12,942 bases of DNA from Spirochaetaceae bacterium (GTDB lineage: Bacteria; Spirochaetota; Spirochaetia; SZUA-6; Bin103), in contig JAPOQV010000656.1 in assembly GCA_026710565.1 (NCBI GenBank), positions 1 through 12,942 on the forward strand. Direction: 5' to 3'. Below the pieces are notes generated by a model, which did no database searches, had not been told where the DNA came from, and saw only the letters and a program-made list of their open reading frames with translations. The translations under genes and the position numbers were made by a program. Position 1 is the first letter of the stretch, and each line of letters opens with the position of its first letter. Below are positions 1-6,634 of this stretch, one piece after another.

Positions 1-349
1 CGTCCGCCTCGTAGCCGGCGGCGACGGCGCCCGAGCTGGCGTAGACCACGCGGCGGACGCCGGCGGCGCGAGCCGCCTCGAATACGTGGTAGGTGCCGGC
101 GATATTGGTCGAAAGCTGGCCGGCCGGGTCGTCGCCGAGATAGGCGGCCAGGTGCACGACCGTGTCGATACCGTCGAACGCGGGGCGGATGGCGTCGAGG
201 TCGTTGAGGTCGGCCCGGACGGTGTCGACCCCGTCGACCGGGGTGCGGTTGAGGGCGCGCAGCGTACAGCGGGACGACAGCGAACGGCCCACCAGTCCGC
301 CGATCAGGCCGCTCATGCCGGTGATCAGAACGTGGCGTTGCAGGGACAT
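1..349 (-). CDS. NAD-dependent epimerase/dehydratase (extended SDR), 3' part outside window
   Basis: This is the N-terminal 116 residues of an extended short-chain dehydrogenase/reductase, a family that acts on nucleotide sugars or related substrates with NAD(P). The Rossmann glycine motif TGMSGLIG lies at residues 10-17. It is followed by an RADLND segment (45-50), HLAA (66-69), an N-x-x-GT-x-x-V-F-E-A-A-R-A-x-G helix (82-97) and the VVYASSGAV strand (101-109) that carries the active-site Ser region. The catalytic Tyr-x3-Lys would lie beyond the left edge, so the gene is cut by the window and is not shown to be broken. The ATG at 349 is the first start that keeps the full Rossmann strand. 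No strong ribosome binding site is visible upstream. The family is clear; the substrate cannot be told. Confidence 0.87.
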   Translation of the reverse strand, partial: MSLQRHVLITGMSGLIGGLVGRSLSSRCTLRALNRTPVDGVDTVRADLNDLDAIRPAFDGIDTVVHLAAYLGDDPAGQLSTNIAGTYHVFEAARAAGVRRVVYASSGAVAAGYEAD

Positions 350-364
350 GGCTGCTTTGTACCA

Positions 365-493
365 CGGCGTGAGACCGGCGGCCGGTTCTTCGATCCGGGG
401 TACGCGGACATCAAGCTGGACATGCTGGGCCGGCTGACCGACCGGATGGCATTCACGGCGGACCCGCTGCCCGAGCGCCGCGCCCGATGGTAA
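365..493 (+). pseudogene. orphan C-terminal fragment resembling a sulfatase tail
   Basis: The last ~36 codons of an open frame ending at TAA 491-493 read like a true protein C-terminus. They begin RFFDPGYADIKLDMLGRL and end TDRMAFTADPLPERRARW. A 'DP-x-Y/F-A-x-[VI]-[KR]-x-x-[ML]' helix and a final 'DPLP-x-R' stretch are, from memory of the family, typical of the C-terminal end of sulfatases. Further 5' the same frame is only the antisense of the epimerase gene and shows no sulfatase core (no C-x-P-S-R motif). If real, this is the remnant of a deleted gene, placed tail-first against the start of the epimerase gene. The left boundary is approximate. The match rests on a short stretch, so confidence is modest. 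Confidence 0.38.
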
Positions 494-537
494 GGCGGGC
501 GCCGGCCGGGTAGCGTAGGTTCGGGACCAGCCGGGTC

Positions 538-544
538 AGGAGGT
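538..544 (+). promoter_or_regulatory. ribosome binding site AGGAGGT of the Calx-beta protein
   Basis: A perfect AGGAGGT lies 7 bases before the ATG at 552 and fixes that start. Confidence 0.75.
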
Positions 545-551
545 CAGCGTC

Positions 552-1907
552 ATGCGCATACGGGCAGGTGTGGCACGCTCTGCCGCTCTTCGGGTCGCTT
601 TCGCCGGCGGCGCGCTGATACTTGGGGCGATCGCGTGTACCGGGACCGCCCCGCGCCCTGCAGCCGGTGCCGGATTCGTCGGCGGCTACGGAGCGACGGC
701 CGGGCGGACCGCCGTCAATCTCCAGGTCACCGAGCACTCGTTCACGGCGGTGACGTTCACGGAGCCGGGGCCGGGAGTGGCGGCGGCTCGGGCGGACTCG
801 GCCCGACCAGCCAGCGAATCTGGCGGCGCACCTGGCAGCGAGCCGGCGAGGTGGGTGGTGTTCACGGGTGACGTGACCGTTTCCGGCGCCACGGTGACGG
901 TGAGCGTCACGGGGGTGGAGCGCGACGGTCAGGCGTTGCAGGGTGCGGAGCTGGCCGCCTATGCGACGTGCACCGCGACGGCCACGGCTGGCGATGCGTT
1001 CGCGGGCGAGGTGATCGCCGCCCTGTTGGACTGTCTTGGAGCGACCGATCCCGAGGTTGCGCTGTACGAGTATGGAGAGCAGGAACGGCCTTCAGACTTG
1101 GTGTTGGGAACGTGGGACTTCGCGCCTGATCTGTCCGATCCCTCGCGTGTTGGCGGTTCGATCGTCATCAGCTCGACCGAGCTCAGAGTCTCTTCCGTCG
1201 CATCATGCCAGGGAGAGCCGTTCCATGATCCGGGCCCATTCGATCCACCGGACTCCCCGGAGCCGATGCTGTCGGTGGACCCGGTCGCGGGCGGGTTCGA
1301 AGGGGAGCCGCTCGTCTTCGACGTGATCCTGTCCCCGACCGCGAGCGGGACGGTGACGGTCGACTGGGCGACGGCCGACCTCACTGCCGACGAGGCGGAA
1401 GGTGTCGCGGGCGCCGCCGCCGCCGCGGGCGACGACTACACGGCGGGGAGCGGCACGCTCACCTTCCAGGCGGGCCAGAGCAGCGGAGCGCTCACCGTGG
1501 CGACCATCGAGGACGACGCCATGGAAGGGAACGAGGAATTCAAGGTCGAGCTGTCCAATCCCGGCGGTGCCCTCATCGCTCCGAGCCTGATGGTCGGTGT
1601 GCGGGGCAGCGTCGGGTTCGGCGTCATCGTCGACGATGACGCGCCCTGCCCTTCACTTGAGGTGTCGTATGACGCGTCGGTCGACGACACGAAGATCGCC
1701 GTCGCATTTCGAGCGGGTCGGCTCGTGTCCCCGTATAGCGATCCGATCGAGCTCACGCGGGACAACTTCGGCGATCATTTCGTCGATATCAGCACCGGTG
1801 GTCCGGCCGATCTCGACTACGACGTGTTCTATGTGATCGGAGCAACCGGAGATCGGGCGGCATTCAGGGTGCAGCACAGCGAGTGGTCGTGGGTCAGCCG
1901 GAGATGA
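552..1907 (+). CDS. secreted, probably lipid-anchored Calx-beta domain protein
   Basis: This is an exported 451-residue protein of unknown role. A basic N-terminus (MRIRAGVARSAALR) and a hydrophobic stretch lead to a Cys at residue 29 within GAIAC. This resembles a lipoprotein signal, although Ala at -3 is not the preferred Leu/Val/Ile. Residues ~35-235 form an acidic, Thr/Val/Gly-rich region that I do not recognise. Residues ~239-362 match a Calx-beta domain: it opens MLSVDPVAGGFEGEPLVFDV, continues with VDWATAD, DDYTAGSGTLTFQAG and EGNEEFKVELSNP, and ends VIVDDDA. In this family the acidic clusters bind calcium. An Ala run (AAAAA near residue 295) interrupts the domain. The final ~85 residues are unassigned. 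It converges on the MFS gene with a 40-bp gap holding only a weak GGCGG/CCGCC hairpin. A surface or periplasmic Ca-dependent adhesion or binding role is inference. Confidence 0.85.
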   Translation: MRIRAGVARSAALRVAFAGGALILGAIACTGTAPRPAAGAGFVGGYGATAGRTAVNLQVTEHSFTAVTFTEPGPGVAAARADSARPASESGGAPGSEPARWVVFTGDVTVSGATVTVSVTGVERDGQALQGAELAAYATCTATATAGDAFAGEVIAALLDCLGATDPEVALYEYGEQERPSDLVLGTWDFAPDLSDPSRVGGSIVISSTELRVSSVASCQGEPFHDPGPFDPPDSPEPMLSVDPVAGGFEGEPLVFDVILSPTASGTVTVDWATADLTADEAEGVAGAAAAAGDDYTAGSGTLTFQAGQSSGALTVATIEDDAMEGNEEFKVELSNPGGALIAPSLMVGVRGSVGFGVIVDDDAPCPSLEVSYDASVDDTKIAVAFRAGRLVSPYSDPIELTRDNFGDHFVDISTGGPADLDYDVFYVIGATGDRAAFRVQHSEWSWVSRR

Positions 1908-1947
1908 CCGCGCCGGGCGGGATCGCTGCACCGCCAGGATCTGGTCG

Positions 1948-3162
1948 CTACCCGCTCGCAGCGGCGCGCGGCAGCAACAGGACGGCGACGAAGATGGCGC
2001 TCGCCGCGATCGCCATCACCAGGAACAGCGCACCGAATCCCCAGCCCGCGTGAATCCCGGCAATGACGGGGAGCGTGGAGGCCATGACCGAGAAGGTCAC
2101 GACGTACCTGAGGGAGTAGATCCGGCTGCGCCACTCGCTCTTCGTGACCCGGCCGACCAGTACGTCGTTGATCGGGATCTGTCCGAACACGACCAGCATG
2201 AAGGCGACGGCAACGACCAGGGCGGCACCACCCGTGAGGCGGAACATGGCCGCGAAGAACACTGCCTGCAGCCCGGCGACGAAGGCGAACACGGTGCGCA
2301 CCGGGCGGCGGTCCACCAGATAGCCCACCACGAGCTGTGCGAGGGCTGCGATCGCGAACACCAGCGCCGCATAGCCGCCGACCGCGGTCGCGGATCCGGC
2401 GAGCTTGCCGAGCCGTTCGTCGAGGATCTTCGGCAGTGAGAACGTCGTGCTCTGGAAGATCAGACCGCCGATCGCGGTCGTGAACACGATGATCGCGAGC
2501 ACGCGAACGAACGTCGCGCGGTCGATGGACGATGCGCCCGCGCGAGCCTGCCCGGCGGCCGCACCGCTCGGGCCGTTGGTTGTTTGGACCCTCGGTCCCG
2601 CCCGCAGGAAGACCGCGTAGGCAACGCCCAGACCGATGGCGACGGCCCCGGGCAGGACGAAGGCGCTCCGCCAGCCCGCGGTGTCGATGAGATAGCCGGT
2701 GAGCAGCGCGGCGGCGGCGACGCCGAGGTTGCCGGACACGCCGTTGATCGCGAGCGGGACGCCGGTCTTCCGTCTCCCCTGCACGACCATCGCGATGCCG
2801 ACCGGATGGTAGATCGCGGCGAATACGCCGATCGCGAGCAGTCCGAGCGCGATCTCCACGGGCGTGTCCGCCAGGGCGGTGAGGATCGAGCTGGCCCCGA
2901 TGCCGATGAAGAAGACGACCATCATGCCTTCCCGGCTCCACTTGTCCGCGATCCAGCCGGCCGCGATCGCGCCGGCCCCGAACGCGATGAAGCCGGGCGT
3001 GGCGTACGGGATGAGCGCCGCGTAGCTCATGCCCCACTCATCGGCCAGCCGTACCGCCGCGACCGTCGCGAAGATCAGCATGAAGAGGTGGTCGAGGAAG
3101 TGCCCGACGTTGAGGAACAGGAATTCCAGGCGATCGCGTGACATCGCGGAGCGTGCGCCCAT
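1948..3162 (-). CDS. MFS transporter, FSR (fosmidomycin-resistance)-like
   Basis: This is a 404-residue integral membrane protein of the major facilitator superfamily. Hydrophobic segments run along its whole length in two halves, split by a hydrophilic loop at about residues 187-217. The motif-A-like loop GWIADKWSREG (69-79) lies between helices 2 and 3. FAAIYHPVG (114-122) and the NGVSGNLGVAAAALLTGYL stretch (140-158) resemble the fosmidomycin-resistance branch. The substrate is unknown: an efflux role is usual for that branch, but uptake of an organic anion is possible. It is the last gene of a minus-strand cluster, starting 10 bp after the transglycosylase stop. A second Met (MSRDRLEF, start at 3144) is an equally good start, since neither has a clear ribosome binding site. 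Confidence 0.87.
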   Translation of the reverse strand: MGARSAMSRDRLEFLFLNVGHFLDHLFMLIFATVAAVRLADEWGMSYAALIPYATPGFIAFGAGAIAAGWIADKWSREGMMVVFFIGIGASSILTALADTPVEIALGLLAIGVFAAIYHPVGIAMVVQGRRKTGVPLAINGVSGNLGVAAAALLTGYLIDTAGWRSAFVLPGAVAIGLGVAYAVFLRAGPRVQTTNGPSGAAAGQARAGASSIDRATFVRVLAIIVFTTAIGGLIFQSTTFSLPKILDERLGKLAGSATAVGGYAALVFAIAALAQLVVGYLVDRRPVRTVFAFVAGLQAVFFAAMFRLTGGAALVVAVAFMLVVFGQIPINDVLVGRVTKSEWRSRIYSLRYVVTFSVMASTLPVIAGIHAGWGFGALFLVMAIAASAIFVAVLLLPRAAASG

Positions 3163-3172
3163 CGGCGCGGAG

Positions 3173-3814
3173 CTACAGGTCCGCCGCCATCAGGCGCATG
3201 ATTTTCATCACGTAGTTGCGGGTCTCCTCGGGCACGTACGCCTGGACGTTCGGCCATTGCGCGCACTCGGACGGACAGCGGTCCTGAGCCCGCAGGGTGC
3301 GGCTGCGCCCGCCGTTGTAGCTGGCGAAGGCGAACGCCAGGCGCTGCCGGCGGTCGGGGATGTCGCCCCAGAGGTCGTACAGGCGGCGGTCGTAGAACAC
3401 GCCGGCGGCGATGTTCTGGGCCGGGTCCTCGGTGTCGCTGATCGGCAGCGACGACAGCTCCGCGATCTCCTCGAACGTGGCCGGCATGATCTGCATGATC
3501 CCCCGGGCGCCGACCCAGCTCGTGGCGTCGGCGCGCAGGCCCGACTCGGTGATGCCCTGCGCCTTGAACCAGCGCCAGTCGAAGGCGACGCTGAAGAACC
3601 GCTTCGAGTACTTGCGGAAGTGGTCGTCGAACCGCGTCGTCCACTGATCGTCCTCGACCGGCAGCCGGCCGCGCGGCTGAACGGCCGGCGGTGTGCTCGG
3701 TGGTGGGGCTGACTCGGTGGAGGCTGGCGATTCGCCCGGCACCGAAGTGTGCCAGACCAGCAAGGCGGCACACCCCGCCAGGGCGAGCGCGGCGATTCCC
3801 CGGATGGCGCGCAT
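3173..3814 (-). CDS. membrane-anchored lytic transglycosylase, SLT/MltF-like catalytic domain
   Basis: This 213-residue protein is predicted to cleave peptidoglycan glycan strands between MurNAc and GlcNAc at the cell envelope. Residues 1-22 form a signal anchor; LAGC at 12-15 could be a lipobox, but the hydrophobic run continues past it. A Pro/Ser-rich linker follows (25-50). The catalytic domain has E90 in ITESGLRADATS as the expected catalytic Glu, then the family hallmark GARGIMQIMPATF (102-114) and ASYNGG (164-169). It lacks the N-terminal solute-binding domain of full MltF. The start at 3814 begins a sensible signal sequence. A GAAGGT lies 10 bases upstream, just past the DUF350 stop (14-bp gap). 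The open frame extends further upstream, but that part is only antisense to DUF350. Confidence 0.9.
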   Translation of the reverse strand: MRAIRGIAALALAGCAALLVWHTSVPGESPASTESAPPPSTPPAVQPRGRLPVEDDQWTTRFDDHFRKYSKRFFSVAFDWRWFKAQGITESGLRADATSWVGARGIMQIMPATFEEIAELSSLPISDTEDPAQNIAAGVFYDRRLYDLWGDIPDRRQRLAFAFASYNGGRSRTLRAQDRCPSECAQWPNVQAYVPEETRNYVMKIMRLMAADL

Positions 3815-3828
3815 GCCGGTCGCGACCT

Positions 3829-4062
3829 TCAGTTCAGCCCCAGCCCGATCACCAGCCCGACGGCGACGCCGATGCCCACGAACATGCCGGCCACCACGAC
3901 GCCGACCGCCGTGTTGCCCTTGGCGAGATGCTCGTTGGTGTCGAAGCTCGTGACGTGGTCCAGCACCTTGAAACCCAGGTACATGAACAGGATCGCTCCG
4001 CTGCCGCCGATCACGGCGTACAGCAGGTTCAGCAGCACGACCTGAAAGTCGAACAGGCCCAT
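3829..4062 (-). CDS. DUF350 family small membrane protein
   Basis: This is a 77-residue membrane protein with two hydrophobic segments, about residues 8-35 and 52-75, joined by a polar loop (VLDHVTSFDTNEHLAKGN). The N-x-A-V-G-V-V-V-A-G-M-F-V-G-I sequence at 50-64 fits the conserved half of DUF350, whose molecular role is not known. The start at 4062 is set by a strong purine-rich site (GGGGAGGGGAA) directly upstream. An upstream Met that would add a 28-residue extension is rejected, because those residues are unlike the family and the ribosome binding site fits the inner start. It is the first gene of the minus-strand cluster, before the transglycosylase and MFS genes, and is transcribed divergently from the PHP gene. 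Confidence 0.85.
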   Translation of the reverse strand: MGLFDFQVVLLNLLYAVIGGSGAILFMYLGFKVLDHVTSFDTNEHLAKGNTAVGVVVAGMFVGIGVAVGLVIGLGLN

Positions 4063-4119
4063 TTCCCCTCCCCGTGGCGTGGTGCAGCGTTCGGTCTGGC
4101 ACCGGCCGCCCACGGAGAG

Positions 4120-4125
4120 GATAAT
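4120..4125 (+). promoter_or_regulatory. possible -10 element for the PHP gene in the divergent intergenic region
   Basis: GATAAT matches the sigma-70 -10 consensus at 5 of 6 positions. It lies in the 87-bp region between the divergent DUF350 and PHP starts and would give a leader of about 18 bases that still includes the GAGGAG ribosome binding site at 4135-4140. No good -35 element is seen at the normal distance. On the other strand the same A/T island reads CATTAT and could serve DUF350, so both genes may share a small control region. Confidence 0.35.
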
Positions 4126-4149
4126 GAGGCCGCAGAGGAGTTGCACAAC

Positions 4150-5130
4150 ATGTCTTCACCGTCCCTGATCGATCCCTTCGGGCCGGACGCAGCAGGCGGG
4201 CCGGCCGCCGGCTCCGTCTGGCTCAAGGGCAACCTGCACGCACACACCACCGAGTCGGACGGCCACGTGGAGCCCGCGCCCCGCGTCGCCCAGTACCGGG
4301 AGCGCGGCTACGACTTCCTGTGCCTGTCCGACCACCACCGCATCACGCGTGTGAGCGGCGTCCCGGTCCCGGAGGGGATGACGCTGATCCAGGGCGCCGA
4401 GATCCATCCGGACAACCCGTTCGGGGGTCAGGGGTACCACCTGCTGGCCTACAACATGACCGACGACGTGGACGCCCAGCGCATGCCGCCGCAGCACGTC
4501 ATCGACGCGGTGCGCGAGCAGGGTGGCTCGGTGTGGCTGGCGCACCCGCATTGGAGCGGCATCAACGTCCGGCGCGACGTGATGCCCCTGACCGGGCTGG
4601 CCGGCATCGAGGTGTTCAACACGATCTGCCAGCGCATGGGCCGGGGCGAGGCCGGCGTGATCTGGGACGACTGGATGGACCACGCCGGCCACCCGCTGCC
4701 GGCGATCGCCAACGACGACTGCCACGGCAACCCCGCGCACGGCGACGACCTGTTCCAGGGCTGGTCGATGGTGCGTGCGGCCGACCGCTCGCCGCAGGCG
4801 ATCGTCGCCGCGCTCGAACGGGGCGCGTCATACTGCACGACGGGGCCGGAGATCCGCTCCCTGCGGGTCACGCGGCCCGCGAAGCCGGAGGCGGCTGACT
4901 GGCCCTACACCCTGGAGGTGAGCTGCTCGCCCGCGCTGCGGGTGACGGCGGTCTGCAGCCAGCGGGGCGTCGACTACCCGCTCGGTCCGACCGATTCGGC
5001 GCACCCCTTCGAGCACGCCGTGCTGCACCTGCGGGAGTCCGACTGGGTGCGCGTGGAGGTACTCGACACGCACGGCCGCAAGGCGTGGAGCAACCCGATC
5101 GACCTGACCGGGCTGGGCGCCGCCGGCTGA
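4150..5130 (+). CDS. PHP-domain metal-dependent hydrolase (putative phosphoesterase)
   Basis: This is a 326-residue cytoplasmic protein of the polymerase-and-histidinol-phosphatase (PHP) superfamily, metal-dependent enzymes that usually cleave phosphate esters. The metal-binding motifs appear in order: NLHAHTTESDG (28-38), LSDHH (59-63), GAEIH (82-86), LAHPHW (130-135) and NDDCHG (188-193). The C-terminal ~90 residues (from LEVSCSPALRVTAVCSQRG) look like a beta-rich accessory region. The start is fixed by GAGGAG at 4135-4140, 9 bases upstream; a longer frame starting at 3691 is antisense to the DUF350 and transglycosylase genes and is rejected. It is the first gene of the plus-strand phosphonate cluster, 223 bp from the next. 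Given PhnA downstream, it might hydrolyse a phosphonate or phosphate ester, but that substrate is inference. Confidence 0.9.
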   Translation: MSSPSLIDPFGPDAAGGPAAGSVWLKGNLHAHTTESDGHVEPAPRVAQYRERGYDFLCLSDHHRITRVSGVPVPEGMTLIQGAEIHPDNPFGGQGYHLLAYNMTDDVDAQRMPPQHVIDAVREQGGSVWLAHPHWSGINVRRDVMPLTGLAGIEVFNTICQRMGRGEAGVIWDDWMDHAGHPLPAIANDDCHGNPAHGDDLFQGWSMVRAADRSPQAIVAALERGASYCTTGPEIRSLRVTRPAKPEAADWPYTLEVSCSPALRVTAVCSQRGVDYPLGPTDSAHPFEHAVLHLRESDWVRVEVLDTHGRKAWSNPIDLTGLGAAG

Positions 5131-5353
5131 AGCGGCGGGCGCGCATCCGATTCTCCAAGAGTGCTCTCACTGCATGGCTCCGCCTCGGCGAGGTCGAGTC
5201 AGGGTCTGTCCATAGACGGGCACCGGCAGCGCACGCAGGTAGGGGTGGAGCTATGGACGGAGGCGGTGAGCCGGCTGGTATCCGGGATGCGCGTGTACCT
5301 CGATCCGCCTTGACCGCACGCCCGGCATGTGCGGGGAACGCGGGGGCATGGGC
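5131..5353 (+). other. intergenic region with nested inverted repeats (possible structured leader or element remnant)
   Basis: No gene is seen here. Three pairs of complementary segments are correctly nested. The outer pair is CGCGCATCC (5140-5148) with GGATGCGCG (5285-5293). The middle pair is GGCTCCGCCTC (5176-5186) with GAGGCGG-TG-AGCC (5260-5272, two-base bulge). The inner pair is GTCCATAG (5208-5215) with CTATGGAC (5251-5258). A small hairpin, CCTC-GGC-GAGG (5183-5193), could compete with the middle pair. The region could be a folded 5' leader of the downstream operon, an operator, or the scar of a small mobile element. GC-rich DNA makes short pairings common, so significance is uncertain. 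Confidence 0.4.
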
Positions 5354-6622
5354 ATGAGCCGGCCGATCACCGTGGGCGTGGTCGGCGTGGGCCGCGGCCG
5401 GACCTTCGCGCGCGGGGCGGAAGCGGCGACCGGGCTGCGGCTGGTGGCGCTGTGCGACACCTGGGAGGAGCGGCTGGAGCAGGAACGGCGCGCCCTGGCG
5501 GCGCGCGGGCAGGCGGTGACGACCTATACCGACTACGAGCGGTTTCTCGAGCACGAGATGGACGCCGTCGTGTTGGCCAACCACTTCCACGAGCACGCCC
5601 CGTTCGCGATCGCCGCGCTGCGCTCGGGGCGCCACGTGATGAGCGAGTGCGCGGCCTGCCACACGCCGGCCGAGGGCGTGGCGCTCATCCGCGCGGTGGA
5701 GGAGACCGGCAGGATCTACCTGTTCGCCGAGAACTACCCCTACATGGCCTACAACCAGGAGATGCGCAGGCTGTACCGCGAAGGCACGGTCGGCACGTTC
5801 CTGTACGGCGAGGGCGAGTACGTGCACCCGGACAGCGCGCGCACCAAGCTGGCGCGAAGCTGCGGGATGGATCACTGGCGCAACTGGATACCCGCGACCT
5901 ACTACTGCACGCACTCGCTGGCGCCGGTCATGTACATCACCGACACGCGGCCGGTGAAGGTCAACGGCTTCGTCGTGCCGTACTCGGCCGATGACCCGAC
6001 GCAGGCCATGCACGTGCGGCGCAGCGACACCGCCGGCATCATCATCTGCCGCATGGATGACGACGCGGTGGTCAAGTCCCTGCACGGCGGGTTGCGCGGG
6101 CATCAGAACTTCGTGCGCATCCACGGCACCGGCGGACTGATGGAGAACTGTCGCCACGGCGACCGCGCCGCCGTGCGCCTGCGGCGGGAGCCGTTCGACA
6201 AGCCGGCGGGCGTGCCCGTGGAGACGGTCTACGTGCCGGACTTTCCCGAGCACCACGACCTGGCCACGCGGGCCGGCCACGGCGGCGGCGACTTCTTCAC
6301 CAGCTTCCTGTTCGCGCGCGCCATCCGCACCGGCACGCAGCCCTACCTGGACGTGTACCGCGGGGTGGAGATGAGCCTGGTCGGGGTACTGGCCTGGCGC
6401 TCGGTGCTGGAGGACTCCCGGACCGTTCCCGTGCCGAACCTGCGCGAGGAGTCAGAGCGGCACGCGTTCGAGGACGACCACTGGTCGCCGGATCCGGCGC
6501 GTGCGGGCCCGGGCCAGCCGCTGCCGAGCATCCTGGGCCACATCGAGCCCTCGGATGCGGCCAGGGAATACGCCCGCGAGGTCTGGGCAGAGGCCGGCTA
6601 CCGGGAGCCGGATGCCACGTGA
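5354..6622 (+). CDS. Gfo/Idh/MocA family oxidoreductase 1
   Basis: This is a 422-residue NAD(P)-dependent oxidoreductase of the glucose-fructose oxidoreductase/inositol dehydrogenase family. The Rossmann glycine motif GVVGVGRG is at residues 8-15, the strand-2 end LVALCDTW at 30-37, and the helix around AVEETGRIYLFAENYPY at 114-130. The conserved catalytic-site 'EKP' is replaced by SECAACHT (97-104), so the usual Lys is absent. YYCTHS (183-188) gives a likely active-site His187. The C-terminal half fits the family's beta-sheet domain. The start at 5354 is preceded by GGGGG (5342-5346) at 7 bases; ATG 5348 and 5327 are alternatives. The gene ends 12 bp before phnA, so co-transcription is likely. 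The substrate is unknown; sugars, inositols and related polyols are usual. Confidence 0.88.
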   Translation: MSRPITVGVVGVGRGRTFARGAEAATGLRLVALCDTWEERLEQERRALAARGQAVTTYTDYERFLEHEMDAVVLANHFHEHAPFAIAALRSGRHVMSECAACHTPAEGVALIRAVEETGRIYLFAENYPYMAYNQEMRRLYREGTVGTFLYGEGEYVHPDSARTKLARSCGMDHWRNWIPATYYCTHSLAPVMYITDTRPVKVNGFVVPYSADDPTQAMHVRRSDTAGIIICRMDDDAVVKSLHGGLRGHQNFVRIHGTGGLMENCRHGDRAAVRLRREPFDKPAGVPVETVYVPDFPEHHDLATRAGHGGGDFFTSFLFARAIRTGTQPYLDVYRGVEMSLVGVLAWRSVLEDSRTVPVPNLREESERHAFEDDHWSPDPARAGPGQPLPSILGHIEPSDAAREYAREVWAEAGYREPDAT

Positions 6623-6623
6623 A

Positions 6624-6631
6624 GGGAGGAG
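6624..6631 (+). promoter_or_regulatory. strong ribosome binding site of phnA
   Basis: GGGAGGAG lies 3 bases before the ATG at 6635, in the short gap after the stop of the upstream oxidoreductase, and fixes the phnA start. Confidence 0.7.
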
Positions 6632-6634
6632 CCG

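Noticed and set aside
1908..1947. Possible bidirectional terminator between the converging Calx-beta and MFS genes
   Set aside because: Only a 5-bp GGCGG/CCGCC stem with no T-run; not convincing as a terminator.
1829..3037. 402-codon minus-strand frame overlapping the MFS gene
   Set aside because: It is an Arg/His/Gly-rich out-of-frame shadow of the transporter with no membrane segments or motifs.
3691..4149. In-frame upstream extension of the PHP gene
   Set aside because: It would run antisense through the DUF350 and transglycosylase genes; the ribosome binding site and family similarity support the ATG at 4150.
3815..4159. In-frame N-terminal extension of the lytic transglycosylase
   Set aside because: It overlaps DUF350 in another frame and has low-complexity Arg-rich residues; the start at 3814 gives a normal signal anchor.
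5310..5339. TTGACC as a -35 box for oxidoreductase 1
   Set aside because: No A/T-rich -10 hexamer follows at the normal spacing; the downstream sequence is G/C only apart from isolated bases.
4868..6280. 470-codon open frame on the minus strand
   Set aside because: It is antisense to the PHP gene end and oxidoreductase 1, with Arg/Pro/His-rich composition and no recognisable motif.
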